This document shows positions 55,748-64,000 of a stretch of 64,000 nucleotides of DNA, piece after piece. How positions within the stretch are numbered: position 1 is the first letter of the stretch; the number at the start of each line of letters is the position of its first letter. A program made the translations under genes and the position numbers. The notes below the pieces were generated by a model. The model worked only from the letters and a program-made list of their open reading frames with translations. It did no database searches and was not told the DNA's origin. The stretch is from the NCBI RefSeq assembly GCF_000365305.1, contig NZ_CM001841.1, forward strand, positions 2,706,323 to 2,770,322, in the 5' to 3' direction. This DNA is from Dickeya dianthicola NCPPB 453 (GTDB taxonomy: Bacteria > Pseudomonadota > Gammaproteobacteria > Enterobacterales > Enterobacteriaceae).

Positions 55748-55790
55748 CGGGATAAAAATCATCCCGACAATGGGCGGAATAATGCCCATA
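55748..55790. other. Two consecutive short hairpins between lpxL and opgH
   Basis: Palindromes cgggat...atcccg and atgggc...gcccat follow each other and lead directly into the terminator stem at 55795. No gene is present. They may belong to the remnants of a repeat. Confidence 0.5.
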
Positions 55791-55794
55791 AAAA

Positions 55795-55822
55795 AAGCAA
55801 CGGACTGGCCGTTGCTTTTTCG
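55795..55822. terminator. Bidirectional terminator between lpxL and opgH
   Basis: Stem aagcaacgg / ccgttgctt with loop actgg has six A before it and ttt after it, so it can serve both the rightward lpxL and the leftward opgH transcripts. Confidence 0.85.
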
Positions 55823-55836
55823 TCGGTTGCCCTGAC

Positions 55837-58386
55837 TTACTGAGCGCTTTTAATCACCGGAGCAGCAAGCGTCTGGTAATGACTGCGCCAGTCGCTATGC
55901 GCTTCCGGCTGACTCCACACTCGATAGTGCAGGCGAGCCAACGTTACCGGATCGCTAATCAACGCCAGACGCAGATTGCCATCAACATCCTGAGGTTTGC
56001 AACTCAACGCATCATTGACGCGCTGTTCACGCCTATCCTCAATCGGCTTGCTGAAGCGGTGACGCGCTGTCGCCATAGCACTGGTCAGCGCGTTGATTGA
56101 CGGATCAAAGATTGCATGCATGAAGCCATGCTCCAGCTTGCGCTCACGATTGCGACGGAAATACTCATCGGTCGCCACCAATTCACGCGGCGGATCGTAC
56201 TCTTCCGGGATCAACAGCAGGCTGGCACGTTTACAAGCCAACCCCAAACCAGCACGGCTGGACAGTACGGATACCAGCGGCGACAGGATTAACGAGAATA
56301 CGATAGGCGCCAGCCACCACAAGAAGCGCAAATCCAGCCACGCCATGCCACTCGCCCAAACCAATCCCAGCAACAGCTGAGAACCATGCCGGGTGAAAGC
56401 TTCGCTCCAGGGGGTAGCATCATCATCACGTTGCGGTGATTTCCACTGCACCGACCACCCCAGAAACGCACTGACCACAAACACGGTGTGGAACAGCATG
56501 CGTACCGGCGCCAGCAGCACGGAAAACAGCATTTCTATCAGTAAGGAGAGAAACAGCCTGGCCGACCCACCATAAGATTTAGCGCCTTTAGCACACACCA
56601 AAATGACACTCAGCAATTTAGGCAGGAACAGTAAAACCAATGTTGTCGAGAACAAGGCTATCGCCAGCTCCGGCCGCCACTGCGGCCATACCGGAAACAG
56701 TTGACGGGGCTGCAGGAAGTACTGCGGCTCCATCAGCGTATGCACCACCTGCAATGCCGTAGAGAGCGCCAGAAACATGAACCACAACGGTGCGGACAGG
56801 TAAGACATGACTCCGGTCAGGAACACCGCGCGGTGTACCGGATGCATACCTTTAACCAGGAAAAGCCTAAAGTTCATCAGGTTACCGTGACACCAGCGGC
56901 GGTCACGTTTCAACTCATCCAGCAGGTTAGGCGGCAGTTCTTCATAGCTGCCCGGTAGATCGTAGGCAATCCACACCCCCCATCCGGCGCGGCGCATCAG
57001 CGCGGCTTCAACGAAGTCGTGCGACAGAATTGAGCCGGCAAAAGACCCCTCGCCCGGCAACGGCGCCAACGCACAATGCTCAATGAACGGCTTAACACGG
57101 ATGATGGCATTATGACCCCAGTAATGGGATTCACCCAATTGCCAGAAGTGCAGACCAGCGGTGAACAGCGGGCCATAAACACGGGTAGCAAACTGCTGAC
57201 AGCGGGCGTACAGCGTGTCCATGCCCGATGCACGCGGTGCAGACTGGATAATCCCGGCTCGTGGATTGGCTTCCATCAGCCGAACCAGCGAAGTCAGGCA
57301 CTCGCCGCTCATAACGCTGTCGGCATCCAGCACCACCATATAGCTGTACTGATTACCCCAGCGACGGCAGAAGTCGTCGATGTTGCCGCTTTTGCGCTTC
57401 ACGCGACGACGGCGACGGCGATAGAAGATACGACCCGCGCCGCCGACTTCACGACACAAATCCATCCACGCTTTCTGTTCGGCAACGCAGATATCCGGGT
57501 CATTACTGTCGCTGAGCACATAAATATCAAAATGCTCCAGCTCTCCGGTAGCCTCAACCGACTCGTAAGTCGCTCGCAATCCCGCAAACACACGTTCCAC
57601 ATCTTCGTTGCAGATCGGCATGATCAACGCCGTGCGATGCGACGGATTCAGTGGTTCATTTCCGGTCGTTGTCGACGAAATACTGTATTTATCTTTTCCG
57701 ATCAACAGTTGCAGGAACCCCATTAACGCGGTCCAGAAACCGGCCGATACCCAGCAAAACAGAATAGCGAACAAGATCAAAATCCCGCTCTGCAGCACAT
57801 AAGGCAGCAGTTGCATGACCGTGCGCCATACGTCCTGATGCACCATCGCAAAAGGGTCGATCAGCGCCCATCCCTGATAAGGAAGAATAGTCTTCATATA
57901 CCAGGTGGCAATGGCGGTCTGAAACAGCGTCAGCAGTAGCAGGACATAGCGGCGCAACGACCCTACTCTGCGCCAGCGATTCTCCGCTTCGTTCTCTTCC
58001 GCCGTTTTGTACTGATGACGAAGTGGCTTGGCGCGCCCGTTGATCACATTCCACCAACGCACCATCGGGTTTGTCTGCCAGGCGTCGGGGAACATGGAAG
58101 CCCGGGTGATGCGCGGCATCGCCTGCAGCGCGGTACGCCCTTCACGGTCTTTATCCAGTTGCTTGCCGCCGTTCAGCCCGTCCTCCCATGCCATTTCCAG
58201 GCGACGCGGTACGGAAACCAGCGGAATATCATCCGGTGATTGCATAGTAACGACAGAACCATCAGACAGAGACTGATGCAAAGAAGACAGATCCTGAGAC
58301 GACGAGGTCTCACGCAAGGCCTCTGCCTGCCCGGCAGGCAGAGGCAATTTCTCGATATACTCGAGAGTAGAAGTTGATTTATTCAT
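55837..58386 (-). CDS. opgH: Glucans biosynthesis glucosyltransferase OpgH
   Basis: OpgH (849 residues) polymerises UDP-glucose into the beta-1,2 backbone of osmoregulated periplasmic glucans and moves it across the inner membrane. The family 2 transferase domain (about 240-470) has DADSVMSGE and a QxxRW-type site near [13 protein letters not shown]. About eight membrane helices surround it (near 140-160, 190-215, and several after 510). In E. coli it also links UDP-glucose level to cell size through FtsZ. OPG mutants of Dickeya dadantii lose virulence. Its start overlaps the opgG stop by 8 bp. Confidence 0.97.
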   Translation of the reverse strand: MNKSTSTLEYIEKLPLPAGQAEALRETSSSQDLSSLHQSLSDGSVVTMQSPDDIPLVSVPRRLEMAWEDGLNGGKQLDKDREGRTALQAMPRITRASMFPDAWQTNPMVRWWNVINGRAKPLRHQYKTAEENEAENRWRRVGSLRRYVLLLLTLFQTAIATWYMKTILPYQGWALIDPFAMVHQDVWRTVMQLLPYVLQSGILILFAILFCWVSAGFWTALMGFLQLLIGKDKYSISSTTTGNEPLNPSHRTALIMPICNEDVERVFAGLRATYESVEATGELEHFDIYVLSDSNDPDICVAEQKAWMDLCREVGGAGRIFYRRRRRRVKRKSGNIDDFCRRWGNQYSYMVVLDADSVMSGECLTSLVRLMEANPRAGIIQSAPRASGMDTLYARCQQFATRVYGPLFTAGLHFWQLGESHYWGHNAIIRVKPFIEHCALAPLPGEGSFAGSILSHDFVEAALMRRAGWGVWIAYDLPGSYEELPPNLLDELKRDRRWCHGNLMNFRLFLVKGMHPVHRAVFLTGVMSYLSAPLWFMFLALSTALQVVHTLMEPQYFLQPRQLFPVWPQWRPELAIALFSTTLVLLFLPKLLSVILVCAKGAKSYGGSARLFLSLLIEMLFSVLLAPVRMLFHTVFVVSAFLGWSVQWKSPQRDDDATPWSEAFTRHGSQLLLGLVWASGMAWLDLRFLWWLAPIVFSLILSPLVSVLSSRAGLGLACKRASLLLIPEEYDPPRELVATDEYFRRNRERKLEHGFMHAIFDPSINALTSAMATARHRFSKPIEDRREQRVNDALSCKPQDVDGNLRLALISDPVTLARLHYRVWSQPEAHSDWRSHYQTLAAPVIKSAQ

Positions 58387-59947
58387 TAGCAGGCAGCTGA
58401 TAGCTCCAGGTTTCAGTCAATGTCGTTTCGCCATTGACTAACGCTGCTCGCATTTCCGTCGGCTGCTTGTTGTCCTTCACTTTCAAACGCAGTGTCAGAC
58501 GCCAGCCATGAGTTACCGGATTATAGCGAACACTGTTTTCCACAATTTCGCCGTTGTCGCCGATACTGGCCTGTGACGCAACCGACGTATTCGGATCCAG
58601 GCTTTTCATTTTGCCGCCGACAAAATCGACCAGGAATGCAATGGTGCCGTCCGGCTGACGAATCAGGTTAGATTGTTTCACATCGCCGGTCGAACGCATG
58701 GTCTGCATCACATAAGCCTGTTCCAGCGAGTGCAGCGCTTCTTCGTCCTTGGTGAAATGCAGGCGGTACTTGACCTCCAGCGGTTTACCTTTTTCAGGCA
58801 GGGTTTCCGGTGTCCAGAAAGCCACGATGTTATCGTTGGTTTCGTCCGCGGTCGGAATCTCTACCAGTTCTACCTTGCCTTTACCCCAGTCGCCTTTGGT
58901 TTCAATCCAGCCGCTAGGACGCAGATCATAACGATCATCCAGATCTTCATAACCGGAAAAATCGCGGCCGCGCTGCAACAACCCGAAGCCTTTCGGGTTC
59001 TCAATCGTATAGGTGCTGACCGCCAGGTGCTTCGGATTATTCAACGGACGCCAGATCCACTCACCGTTGCCGGCATGGATAGATAAGCCGTTAGAGTCAT
59101 GCAACGCCGGGCGATAGTTCAGTGCCGGGGATGGCTGGTTCGGCCCAAACAGGAACATGCTGGTCAGCGGCGCTACGCCCAGCTTGCCCACCTTGTCGCG
59201 CAGATAAACCTTGGCTTCCACATCCACCATGCTGTCGCTGCCTGGATAAAGCACAAAGCGATAGGCGCCGACGGAACGTGGAGAATCCAGCAATGCGTAA
59301 ATCACCAGATGTTTATCTTCCGGCTTCGGATGTTCAATCCAGAATTCGCGGAAACGCGGGAACTCTTCGCCGGACGGTAGCGCAGTGTCGATAGCCAAAC
59401 CTCGGGCCGACAGACCATACACCTGCCCCTTGCCCACTACGCGAAAATAGCTCGCGCCCAGCATGCTGAGAATTTCGTCGTGCTTATCTGCTTTGTTGAT
59501 CGGATAAAGAACCTTGAAGCCCGCGAAGCCCAGATCTTTCACCATCGCCGGATCATGGTTGACGGAACCAAAATTGAAATAGTCGGTAGAATATTTGATT
59601 TCGTTGACTTCAGTGGCGGTCACTTCATTGATTTTGACCGGAATGTCAAAATACATGCCCTGATGGTAGAACTGCAGTTTGAAAGGCGTCTGGTCCGAAT
59701 TCCAGTAGGATTTTTCCTGGTTGAAGTGAATCTGCTGGTAATCGGCGAATTTCATATCGCGAAATTGGGCCGGAAGATTACTTTTTGGCGCTTCATACCC
59801 CTTTTCAGCGAGCTTTTCCGCCTTTTGTGCAACATCGTCAATGGAAAAAGCCCAAGCGTGTAATGATGTCAAAGACAGCATAACCGCAGCCGAAACCCAG
59901 CGAAGATTGACAACCCGCTGCTTAACCCTAAATTTATTAACCAGCAC
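58379..59947 (-). CDS. opgG: Glucans biosynthesis protein OpgG
   Basis: This periplasmic protein branches or modifies OPG chains. A signal peptide ([22 protein letters not shown]) is followed by the mature start [19 protein letters not shown], matching E. coli OpgG (511 residues). The frame is open to an ATG at 60049, but that would add 34 residues before a long signal peptide. The GTG at 59947 follows GGGGGAG and gives 522 residues, so it or the nearby CTG is more likely. The exact start is uncertain. opgG is the first gene of opgGH; E. coli opgC is not found upstream. Confidence 0.93.
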   Translation of the reverse strand: MLVNKFRVKQRVVNLRWVSAAVMLSLTSLHAWAFSIDDVAQKAEKLAEKGYEAPKSNLPAQFRDMKFADYQQIHFNQEKSYWNSDQTPFKLQFYHQGMYFDIPVKINEVTATEVNEIKYSTDYFNFGSVNHDPAMVKDLGFAGFKVLYPINKADKHDEILSMLGASYFRVVGKGQVYGLSARGLAIDTALPSGEEFPRFREFWIEHPKPEDKHLVIYALLDSPRSVGAYRFVLYPGSDSMVDVEAKVYLRDKVGKLGVAPLTSMFLFGPNQPSPALNYRPALHDSNGLSIHAGNGEWIWRPLNNPKHLAVSTYTIENPKGFGLLQRGRDFSGYEDLDDRYDLRPSGWIETKGDWGKGKVELVEIPTADETNDNIVAFWTPETLPEKGKPLEVKYRLHFTKDEEALHSLEQAYVMQTMRSTGDVKQSNLIRQPDGTIAFLVDFVGGKMKSLDPNTSVASQASIGDNGEIVENSVRYNPVTHGWRLTLRLKVKDNKQPTEMRAALVNGETTLTETWSYQLPANE

Positions 59948-60350
59948 ATCTCCCCCTGTATGTGTGCCTAAATCAACTAAAACCCATATTAATGGATAAG
60001 TTAGCTTTCCGACAACTTGAGAAAAGAATGGTTCATCACAATAGGTCATCGTTTAAACAACATCGACGCGCCTAAATGGCAATCCGCCTTCTCAGGATGA
60101 AAAAACATAACGGATATCCCCCTAAAAATGCCTAGGAATAGTCCGTTGAGAAACGAGGTAAATTTTCCTCTCACATGACCACAGTAGCAAGAAACTTCTG
60201 GGACCGACGGCTATTAAACCGTGTTTTATGGAAAGCGGAGCGCAACTTTTTCACCTGAGACGATCAAAAAAGAACATTTTCTTAACCCTAATTCCATGAT
60301 CGGGTACAGTGTCGAGTATGTTGCCTTTTTCTCATCATCACATATAACGC
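59948..60350. promoter_or_regulatory. Divergent region between opgG and the DUF2946-like gene
   Basis: No coding frame is convincing apart from a weak upstream extension of opgG. The region should hold the opgGH promoter and the promoter for the rightward His-rich gene. I saw no clear Fur or CueR-type palindrome. Confidence 0.4.
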
Positions 60351-60782
60351 ATGTCTCTGTTTGAACTGAGACAACGGCGAACCCCAGCCTGGCTGGGGAT
60401 ATTGGCCCTTGTCATGATCTTCCTGGCACCACTCGTCTCACAGTCATTGCGGGCCAATCATCACGTTCAGATAGCGCTGCGCCTACACCATCATTCGCCT
60501 TCCACCAGTCTCTCCACACCGAAACACCACCACCACCACCACCACCACGCTATGGCCGCCTCTGCGATGCCAAAAGGAGATATGGATGAGATAGGCATGG
60601 ATCATGCTGCCTGCGGCTACTGTGTGCTGCTTTCTTACCTGCCGTTGCTGACATTATCAGGCCTGCTTCAACCTATCGCAGCTATCTGGTCGCCTCGCTG
60701 GCAAGCGCTTCGCCCCGTCTTTTCCCTGTTCTCTGATCCACGTTTTCTTTCACCGCTACCCCGTGCGCCCCCTCAGGGATAA
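60351..60782 (+). CDS. His-rich DUF2946-like membrane protein
   Basis: The 143-residue protein has an N-terminal hydrophobic segment (about 13-31). A His-rich stretch follows, including eight consecutive His (about 59-66) and further HxH/MxH residues. The conserved DUF2946-type element HAACGYCVLLSYLPLL is next. DUF2946 proteins often lie beside copper or TonB-dependent uptake genes, so metal binding at the outer face of the inner membrane is likely. Here it precedes a PepSY membrane protein gene by 165 bp. The ribosome-binding site is weak. Confidence 0.8.
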   Translation: MSLFELRQRRTPAWLGILALVMIFLAPLVSQSLRANHHVQIALRLHHHSPSTSLSTPKHHHHHHHHAMAASAMPKGDMDEIGMDHAACGYCVLLSYLPLLTLSGLLQPIAAIWSPRWQALRPVFSLFSDPRFLSPLPRAPPQG

Positions 60783-60947
60783 CCCATTGACATCAAAAAT
60801 TTTTGTTCACTGAAGGCGTGCCTGACACCGCTTACGGTCATTCTTGCTGATGGTTTTTTTATCATCCGATGCCGCTGAACAACTGCGCCTGTCGACAGGG
60901 TAACATTCGCCTTTGTCGGCTGTTGGCTTACCCCATTCGGAGGTTTT

Positions 60948-62465
60948 ATGTCCGAGTCAAAAACCGAGACATCCTTCATTCAGTCGGAAGCGCTCACTGA
61001 CGCGCCGCTCATGTCCGGCACGTACCGCAACAGCCTGGCCCGCTCACAGCGGGCAGCGTTGCAAGCGTTACTGATGCGGTTACATTTTTATATCGGGTTA
61101 TTTGTCGGCCCGTTCATCTTTATCGCAGCGCTGACCGGCACGTTGTATGTGCTGACGCCGCAGATTGAATCAACACTCTATTCTCACCAGTTGGTTACCA
61201 ACACCGTGGGAACGCCTCGGCTACTGTCGCAGCAAATTACGGCGGCGACTCATGCTCTGGGCGATAAAGCACAGCATGCCCGGCTAACCGCCGTTCGTCC
61301 GTCGCCGGAAGCCGGACTGACGACGCGGGTGATGTTTTCCCTGCCGAATCTCGGTCCATCCGAAAGTTTTGCGGTATTTGTGGATCCGGTGTCACTCGAC
61401 ATCCGCGGCGCACTCACGGTTTACGGCACCAGCGGTATTCTGCCGTTTCGCACCCGTCTGGATTATCTGCACCGTAGTCTGTTATTGGGCGACATTGGCC
61501 GAAACTACAGCGAACTGGCCGCCTCCTGGTTATGGATTGCCGCATTAGGCGGCCTGTATATCTGGATCTCTACCCGCAAAAACCATCCTCGTCTACGTTG
61601 TCGCTCCGCTGGGCGCCAGAGTCCTGCCCGGCAACGCCAGCGGTTACGTGGCACTCACACGGTTACCGGCCTACTGCTGCTGGTTGGGTTGCTATTCTTT
61701 TCAGCGACCGGCCTGACCTGGTCGCGCTGGGCCGGCGACAACGTCGCCCTGCTTCGTGCGGTCATGGGCTGGCAGACACCGTCAGTCAATACCCACCTTG
61801 ATACAGCGCCAGCCTCCCCAACCTCGGCGCATACAGAACACGACATAATGTCGATGCCAATGCACTCGGCCGCCTCCCAGGCCACGCCGCAAACCTTCGA
61901 TAACGTGCAACCCCTCGATAATGTGCAAACCTTCGATAACGTAGTGGCCGCCGCCAGAGAGGCGGGAATTGATGCCGGAAAGATAGAGATTCGCCCGGCA
62001 GCCAAAACTCAGCGAGCATGGACCGTTAGCGAAATTGATCGGGCATGGCCCACGCAGGTTGACGCCGTAGCGGTTGACCCAATGACGTTCCACGTCATCG
62101 ACAACGTTAATTTTGCCGACTATCCGTTAGCGGCCAAACTGACGCGCTGGGGAATCGACGCGCATATGGGAGTACTGTTCGGCCTACCTAATCAACTGTT
62201 GCTGTCGGCATTCGGCCTCGGGCTCTGTTCCCTGATCGTCTGGGGATACCGGATGTGGTGGCGCCGGCGGCCAACGCATCCCGCCGCCCATAGCCCGTTG
62301 CAGACACTGACGACCACCTTCCTGCAACTGAACGCTCACCGTCGGTTACTGGTGCTGATTATTGCGGGTGTGCTGGCGGTCAGCCTGCCAGTGATGGGGG
62401 TCAGTTTGATCATGTTTCTGTTAATCGATATCTGGCGCTGGTCACGGCAGCGTCAGACGGCATAG
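60948..62465 (+). CDS. PepSY-associated transmembrane protein (PiuB-like)
   Basis: The 505-residue inner-membrane protein has four to five helices (about 43-70, 190-206, 235-255, 413-437 and 470-495). PepSY-type periplasmic regions follow helix 1 and precede the penultimate helix. Conserved parts are LHFYIGLFVGPFIFIAALTG near the N-terminus and LHRSLLLGDIGRNYSELAASW in the middle. Family members such as PiuB are linked to iron or copper acquisition and may reduce chelated metal. A His/Met-rich insert (HTEHDIMSMPMHSAAS) lies in the second periplasmic loop, next to a six-residue triple repeat. GGAGG precedes the ATG. No TonB receptor gene is adjacent in the window. Confidence 0.85.
   Translation: MSESKTETSFIQSEALTDAPLMSGTYRNSLARSQRAALQALLMRLHFYIGLFVGPFIFIAALTGTLYVLTPQIESTLYSHQLVTNTVGTPRLLSQQITAATHALGDKAQHARLTAVRPSPEAGLTTRVMFSLPNLGPSESFAVFVDPVSLDIRGALTVYGTSGILPFRTRLDYLHRSLLLGDIGRNYSELAASWLWIAALGGLYIWISTRKNHPRLRCRSAGRQSPARQRQRLRGTHTVTGLLLLVGLLFFSATGLTWSRWAGDNVALLRAVMGWQTPSVNTHLDTAPASPTSAHTEHDIMSMPMHSAASQATPQTFDNVQPLDNVQTFDNVVAAAREAGIDAGKIEIRPAAKTQRAWTVSEIDRAWPTQVDAVAVDPMTFHVIDNVNFADYPLAAKLTRWGIDAHMGVLFGLPNQLLLSAFGLGLCSLIVWGYRMWWRRRPTHPAAHSPLQTLTTTFLQLNAHRRLLVLIIAGVLAVSLPVMGVSLIMFLLIDIWRWSRQRQTA
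61890..61943. repeat. 18-bp tandem repeat x3 inside the PepSY gene
   Basis: Units at 61890-61907, 61908-61925 and 61926-61943 encode Q-T-F-D-N-V, Q-P-L-D-N-V and Q-T-F-D-N-V. The array is in frame and follows the His/Met-rich part of the second periplasmic loop. Confidence 0.9.
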
Positions 62466-62563
62466 CACTCCCAACCGGCTACGGAAGGTCGGTATGGCTG
62501 ATACATGCAGGCATATTGTATCGGCCAATTCTCATTCCCGGCCTGACCCGAACAGACGTAAAA

Positions 62564-62593
62564 AAAACCGCAGTCATAATCGACTGCGGTTTT
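62564..62593. terminator. Bidirectional terminator between the PepSY and chemoreceptor genes
   Basis: A perfect 12-bp stem aaaaccgcagtc / gactgcggtttt with loop ataatc lies between the convergent genes, with A and T runs on its two sides. Confidence 0.9.
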
Positions 62594-62611
62594 CATTCGG
62601 CATCCTCGCTG

Positions 62612-64000
62612 TCAGAAAGGCGCCCATTCCGGCGTATCAGATACGTTTGCGTCTTTCGCACCAGGCAGCCCGGCCAGCGCCAACCCTTTTCCTCCCGGCT
62701 GCCGCCGAGTCGTTCCTTTGTCGGACCTGTTGCTATTCAGTTTGAACACGCTGACGGTTTTTGCCAGCGTTTGCGCCTGTTCTTGCAGCGAAAGCGCCGC
62801 CGCTGCGGATTCTTCCACCAGCGCCGCATTCTGCTGTGTCGTGGTATCAATCTGCCCAATCGCCAGGTTAATCTGGTTGATGCCTTCGCTCTGCTCCAGA
62901 CTGGCTTTGGCGATTTCATTGATTACGCCATCAGTGTTGTGGGCATTATCAATCACCGCGCCCATCGTCTGTTCCGTATTTTCCACCAACGACATGCCGT
63001 CCTGAATCTTCTGCACCGAGTTATCAATCAGTTCTTTGATTTCCTTGGCCGAATTGGCACTACGCTGCGCCAACGCCCGGACTTCGCTGGCCACAACGGC
63101 GAATCCCCGCCCCTGTTCGCCGGCTCGTGCGGCTTCCACCGCAGCATTCAGCGCCAGGATATTGGTCTGGAAGGCGATACTGTCAATAACGCCGATGATT
63201 TCCGCCATGCGTTGGGATCCGCTCCGGATTTCGCGCATTTCCCGAGTGACATTCGCCATCATTTCGCCGCTCTGGCGGACAATGTCGGAAGCCTGACCCG
63301 CCAGCGAAGCCGCATGTTCCGTATTTGCCGCCGTATTCTTGATAGTGGCGGTCAGTTGTTCAATTGATGCGGCGGTCTGTTCCAGCGAGCTGGCCTGCTC
63401 TTCGGTACGCGCGGACAGATCCTGATTGCCGGCGGCAATCTGCGACGCGGCGGAAGAAATGGTTTCCGCGCCATCACGCACCTGGCTGACAATGTTACGC
63501 AGGCTGTCATTCATTTCATACAGCGACTGCAGCAACTTGCCGGTCTCATCCTGCGCACAGGCAGATGCTTCGGTAGTCAAATCGCCTTTAGCGACCTTTT
63601 CCGCCAGCATCAGCGCTTCCTGCAGCGGCTGCGTCACACTGCGGGTGATCCACCAAGCGATCAGCCCTCCAGCTACAATGCTGATGATGAAAACCAGCCA
63701 CAAAATCATGCGAATATAGGTATAGTTCTGTTGCACCGCTTCCCGCGCGGCCATCATCTGATCATCCTGATAATCGATGAACTCGGCTACTTTGGTCTTA
63801 TATTTTTGCTGCAACGCCAGAGAAACATTAATCAACTCTGCCACAGCGTCTTGTTTATTGCCGCGGCTGGCCAGGTCCATCAGCTTATTTCCCGATACGC
63901 TGTATTCACTGCGAATCTGTTGAATATCTCTGAGCAGACTGGCAGATCGAGCATCTTTAACATTTTTGCTCAAATCGGCCAATAAGGCCGTAATTTCCGC
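62612..64000 (-). CDS. Methyl-accepting chemotaxis protein (5' end outside window)
   Basis: The frame is open to the window edge, so only the C-terminal part (about 463 residues) is seen. It contains the end of a helical periplasmic sensor domain (four-helix-bundle type), the second membrane helix (about 95-117 of the visible part), a HAMP domain and the cytoplasmic signalling coiled coil. The hairpin tip is [37 protein letters not shown]. Methylation-type Gln/Glu pairs are visible. The last five residues, EWAPF, fit the xWxxF pentapeptide that tethers CheR and CheB. The ligand cannot be inferred. Confidence 0.95.
   Translation of the reverse strand, partial: AEITALLADLSKNVKDARSASLLRDIQQIRSEYSVSGNKLMDLASRGNKQDAVAELINVSLALQQKYKTKVAEFIDYQDDQMMAAREAVQQNYTYIRMILWLVFIISIVAGGLIAWWITRSVTQPLQEALMLAEKVAKGDLTTEASACAQDETGKLLQSLYEMNDSLRNIVSQVRDGAETISSAASQIAAGNQDLSARTEEQASSLEQTAASIEQLTATIKNTAANTEHAASLAGQASDIVRQSGEMMANVTREMREIRSGSQRMAEIIGVIDSIAFQTNILALNAAVEAARAGEQGRGFAVVASEVRALAQRSANSAKEIKELIDNSVQKIQDGMSLVENTEQTMGAVIDNAHNTDGVINEIAKASLEQSEGINQINLAIGQIDTTTQQNAALVEESAAAALSLQEQAQTLAKTVSVFKLNSNRSDKGTTRRQPGGKGLALAGLPGAKDANVSDTPEWAPF

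Noticed and set aside
60520-60545. Run of cac codons giving eight His, resembling an artificial purification tag
   Set aside because: It lies inside a natural His-rich DUF2946-like protein with further scattered His residues and normal genomic flanks, so a vector-derived tag is not supported.

Overview
The window is typical chromosomal DNA of a plant-associated gammaproteobacterium of the order Enterobacterales. Protein similarity and repeat content point to a soft-rot Pectobacteriaceae, most likely Dickeya. This is a judgement from remembered sequences, not a database search. Nearly every gene has a close E. coli homologue. Much of the order follows the E. coli segment cobB-lolEDC-mfd ... 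ycfJ-ndh-ycfP-nagZ-thiK-lpoB-ycfL-hinT-ptsG-tatD-holB-tmk-mltG-pabC-fabF-acpP-fabGDH-plsX-rpmF-yceD-yceF-rluC-rne, then pyrC-dinI-bssS-yceJ-yceI-trhO-lpxL-opgH-opgG. No tRNA, rRNA, CRISPR array, prophage or complete insertion sequence was seen.

Layout. 1-0.6 kb: 5' part of an EAL-domain gene with degenerate motifs, followed by a 211-bp MITE-like element. 1.3-4.4 kb: vitamin B12 uptake operon btuC-btuE-btuD-nlpC. 4.7-9.1 kb: a small unknown gene, the sirtuin gene cobB and the lipoprotein-export genes lolCDE; nagK, which sits between cobB and lolE in E. coli, is absent. 9.2-12.7 kb: mfd. 12.7-22.1 kb: an accessory stretch not found at this place in E. coli, with a CSS-EAL phosphodiesterase, yegD, an arylamine N-acetyltransferase, and a GH31 glycosidase / hexuronate-type MFS transporter / LacI-regulator cassette. 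Two members of a TIR-bearing repeat family lie in it. 22.2-28.7 kb: envelope and respiratory genes (ycfJ, ndh, ycfP, nagZ, thiK, lpoB, ycfL, hinT). 28.8-32.7 kb: a hydroxycarboxylate dehydrogenase gene where E. coli has fhuE, then ptsG with conserved promoter elements and a conserved SgrS-type target, then tatD. 32.7-42.5 kb: the fatty-acid/replication cluster, read leftward. 42.6-48 kb: yceF, rluC and rne with a long leader. 48-62.5 kb: pyrC, SOS-controlled dinI, bssS, cytochrome b561 yceJ, yceI, trhO, an Old Yellow Enzyme, lpxL, opgGH, and a His-rich DUF2946-like/PepSY pair likely linked to metal handling. 62.6-64 kb: C-terminal part of a chemoreceptor.

Functional themes are envelope biogenesis (Lol, LpoB, NagZ, MltG, LpxL, OpgGH), membrane lipid synthesis, and signalling through c-di-GMP and chemotaxis.

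I found no clearly undescribed multi-gene system. The most unusual signal is small-scale: many short (14-22 bp) tandem duplications, four of which clearly span the stop codons of housekeeping genes (yegD, ycfJ, ptsG, yceF). At ptsG and yegD the copies stay in frame, giving serial stop codons. A three-unit array with a repeated palindrome lies just before nlpC, and another duplication lies just before the dinI LexA box. Two families of small TIR-bearing elements are also present.
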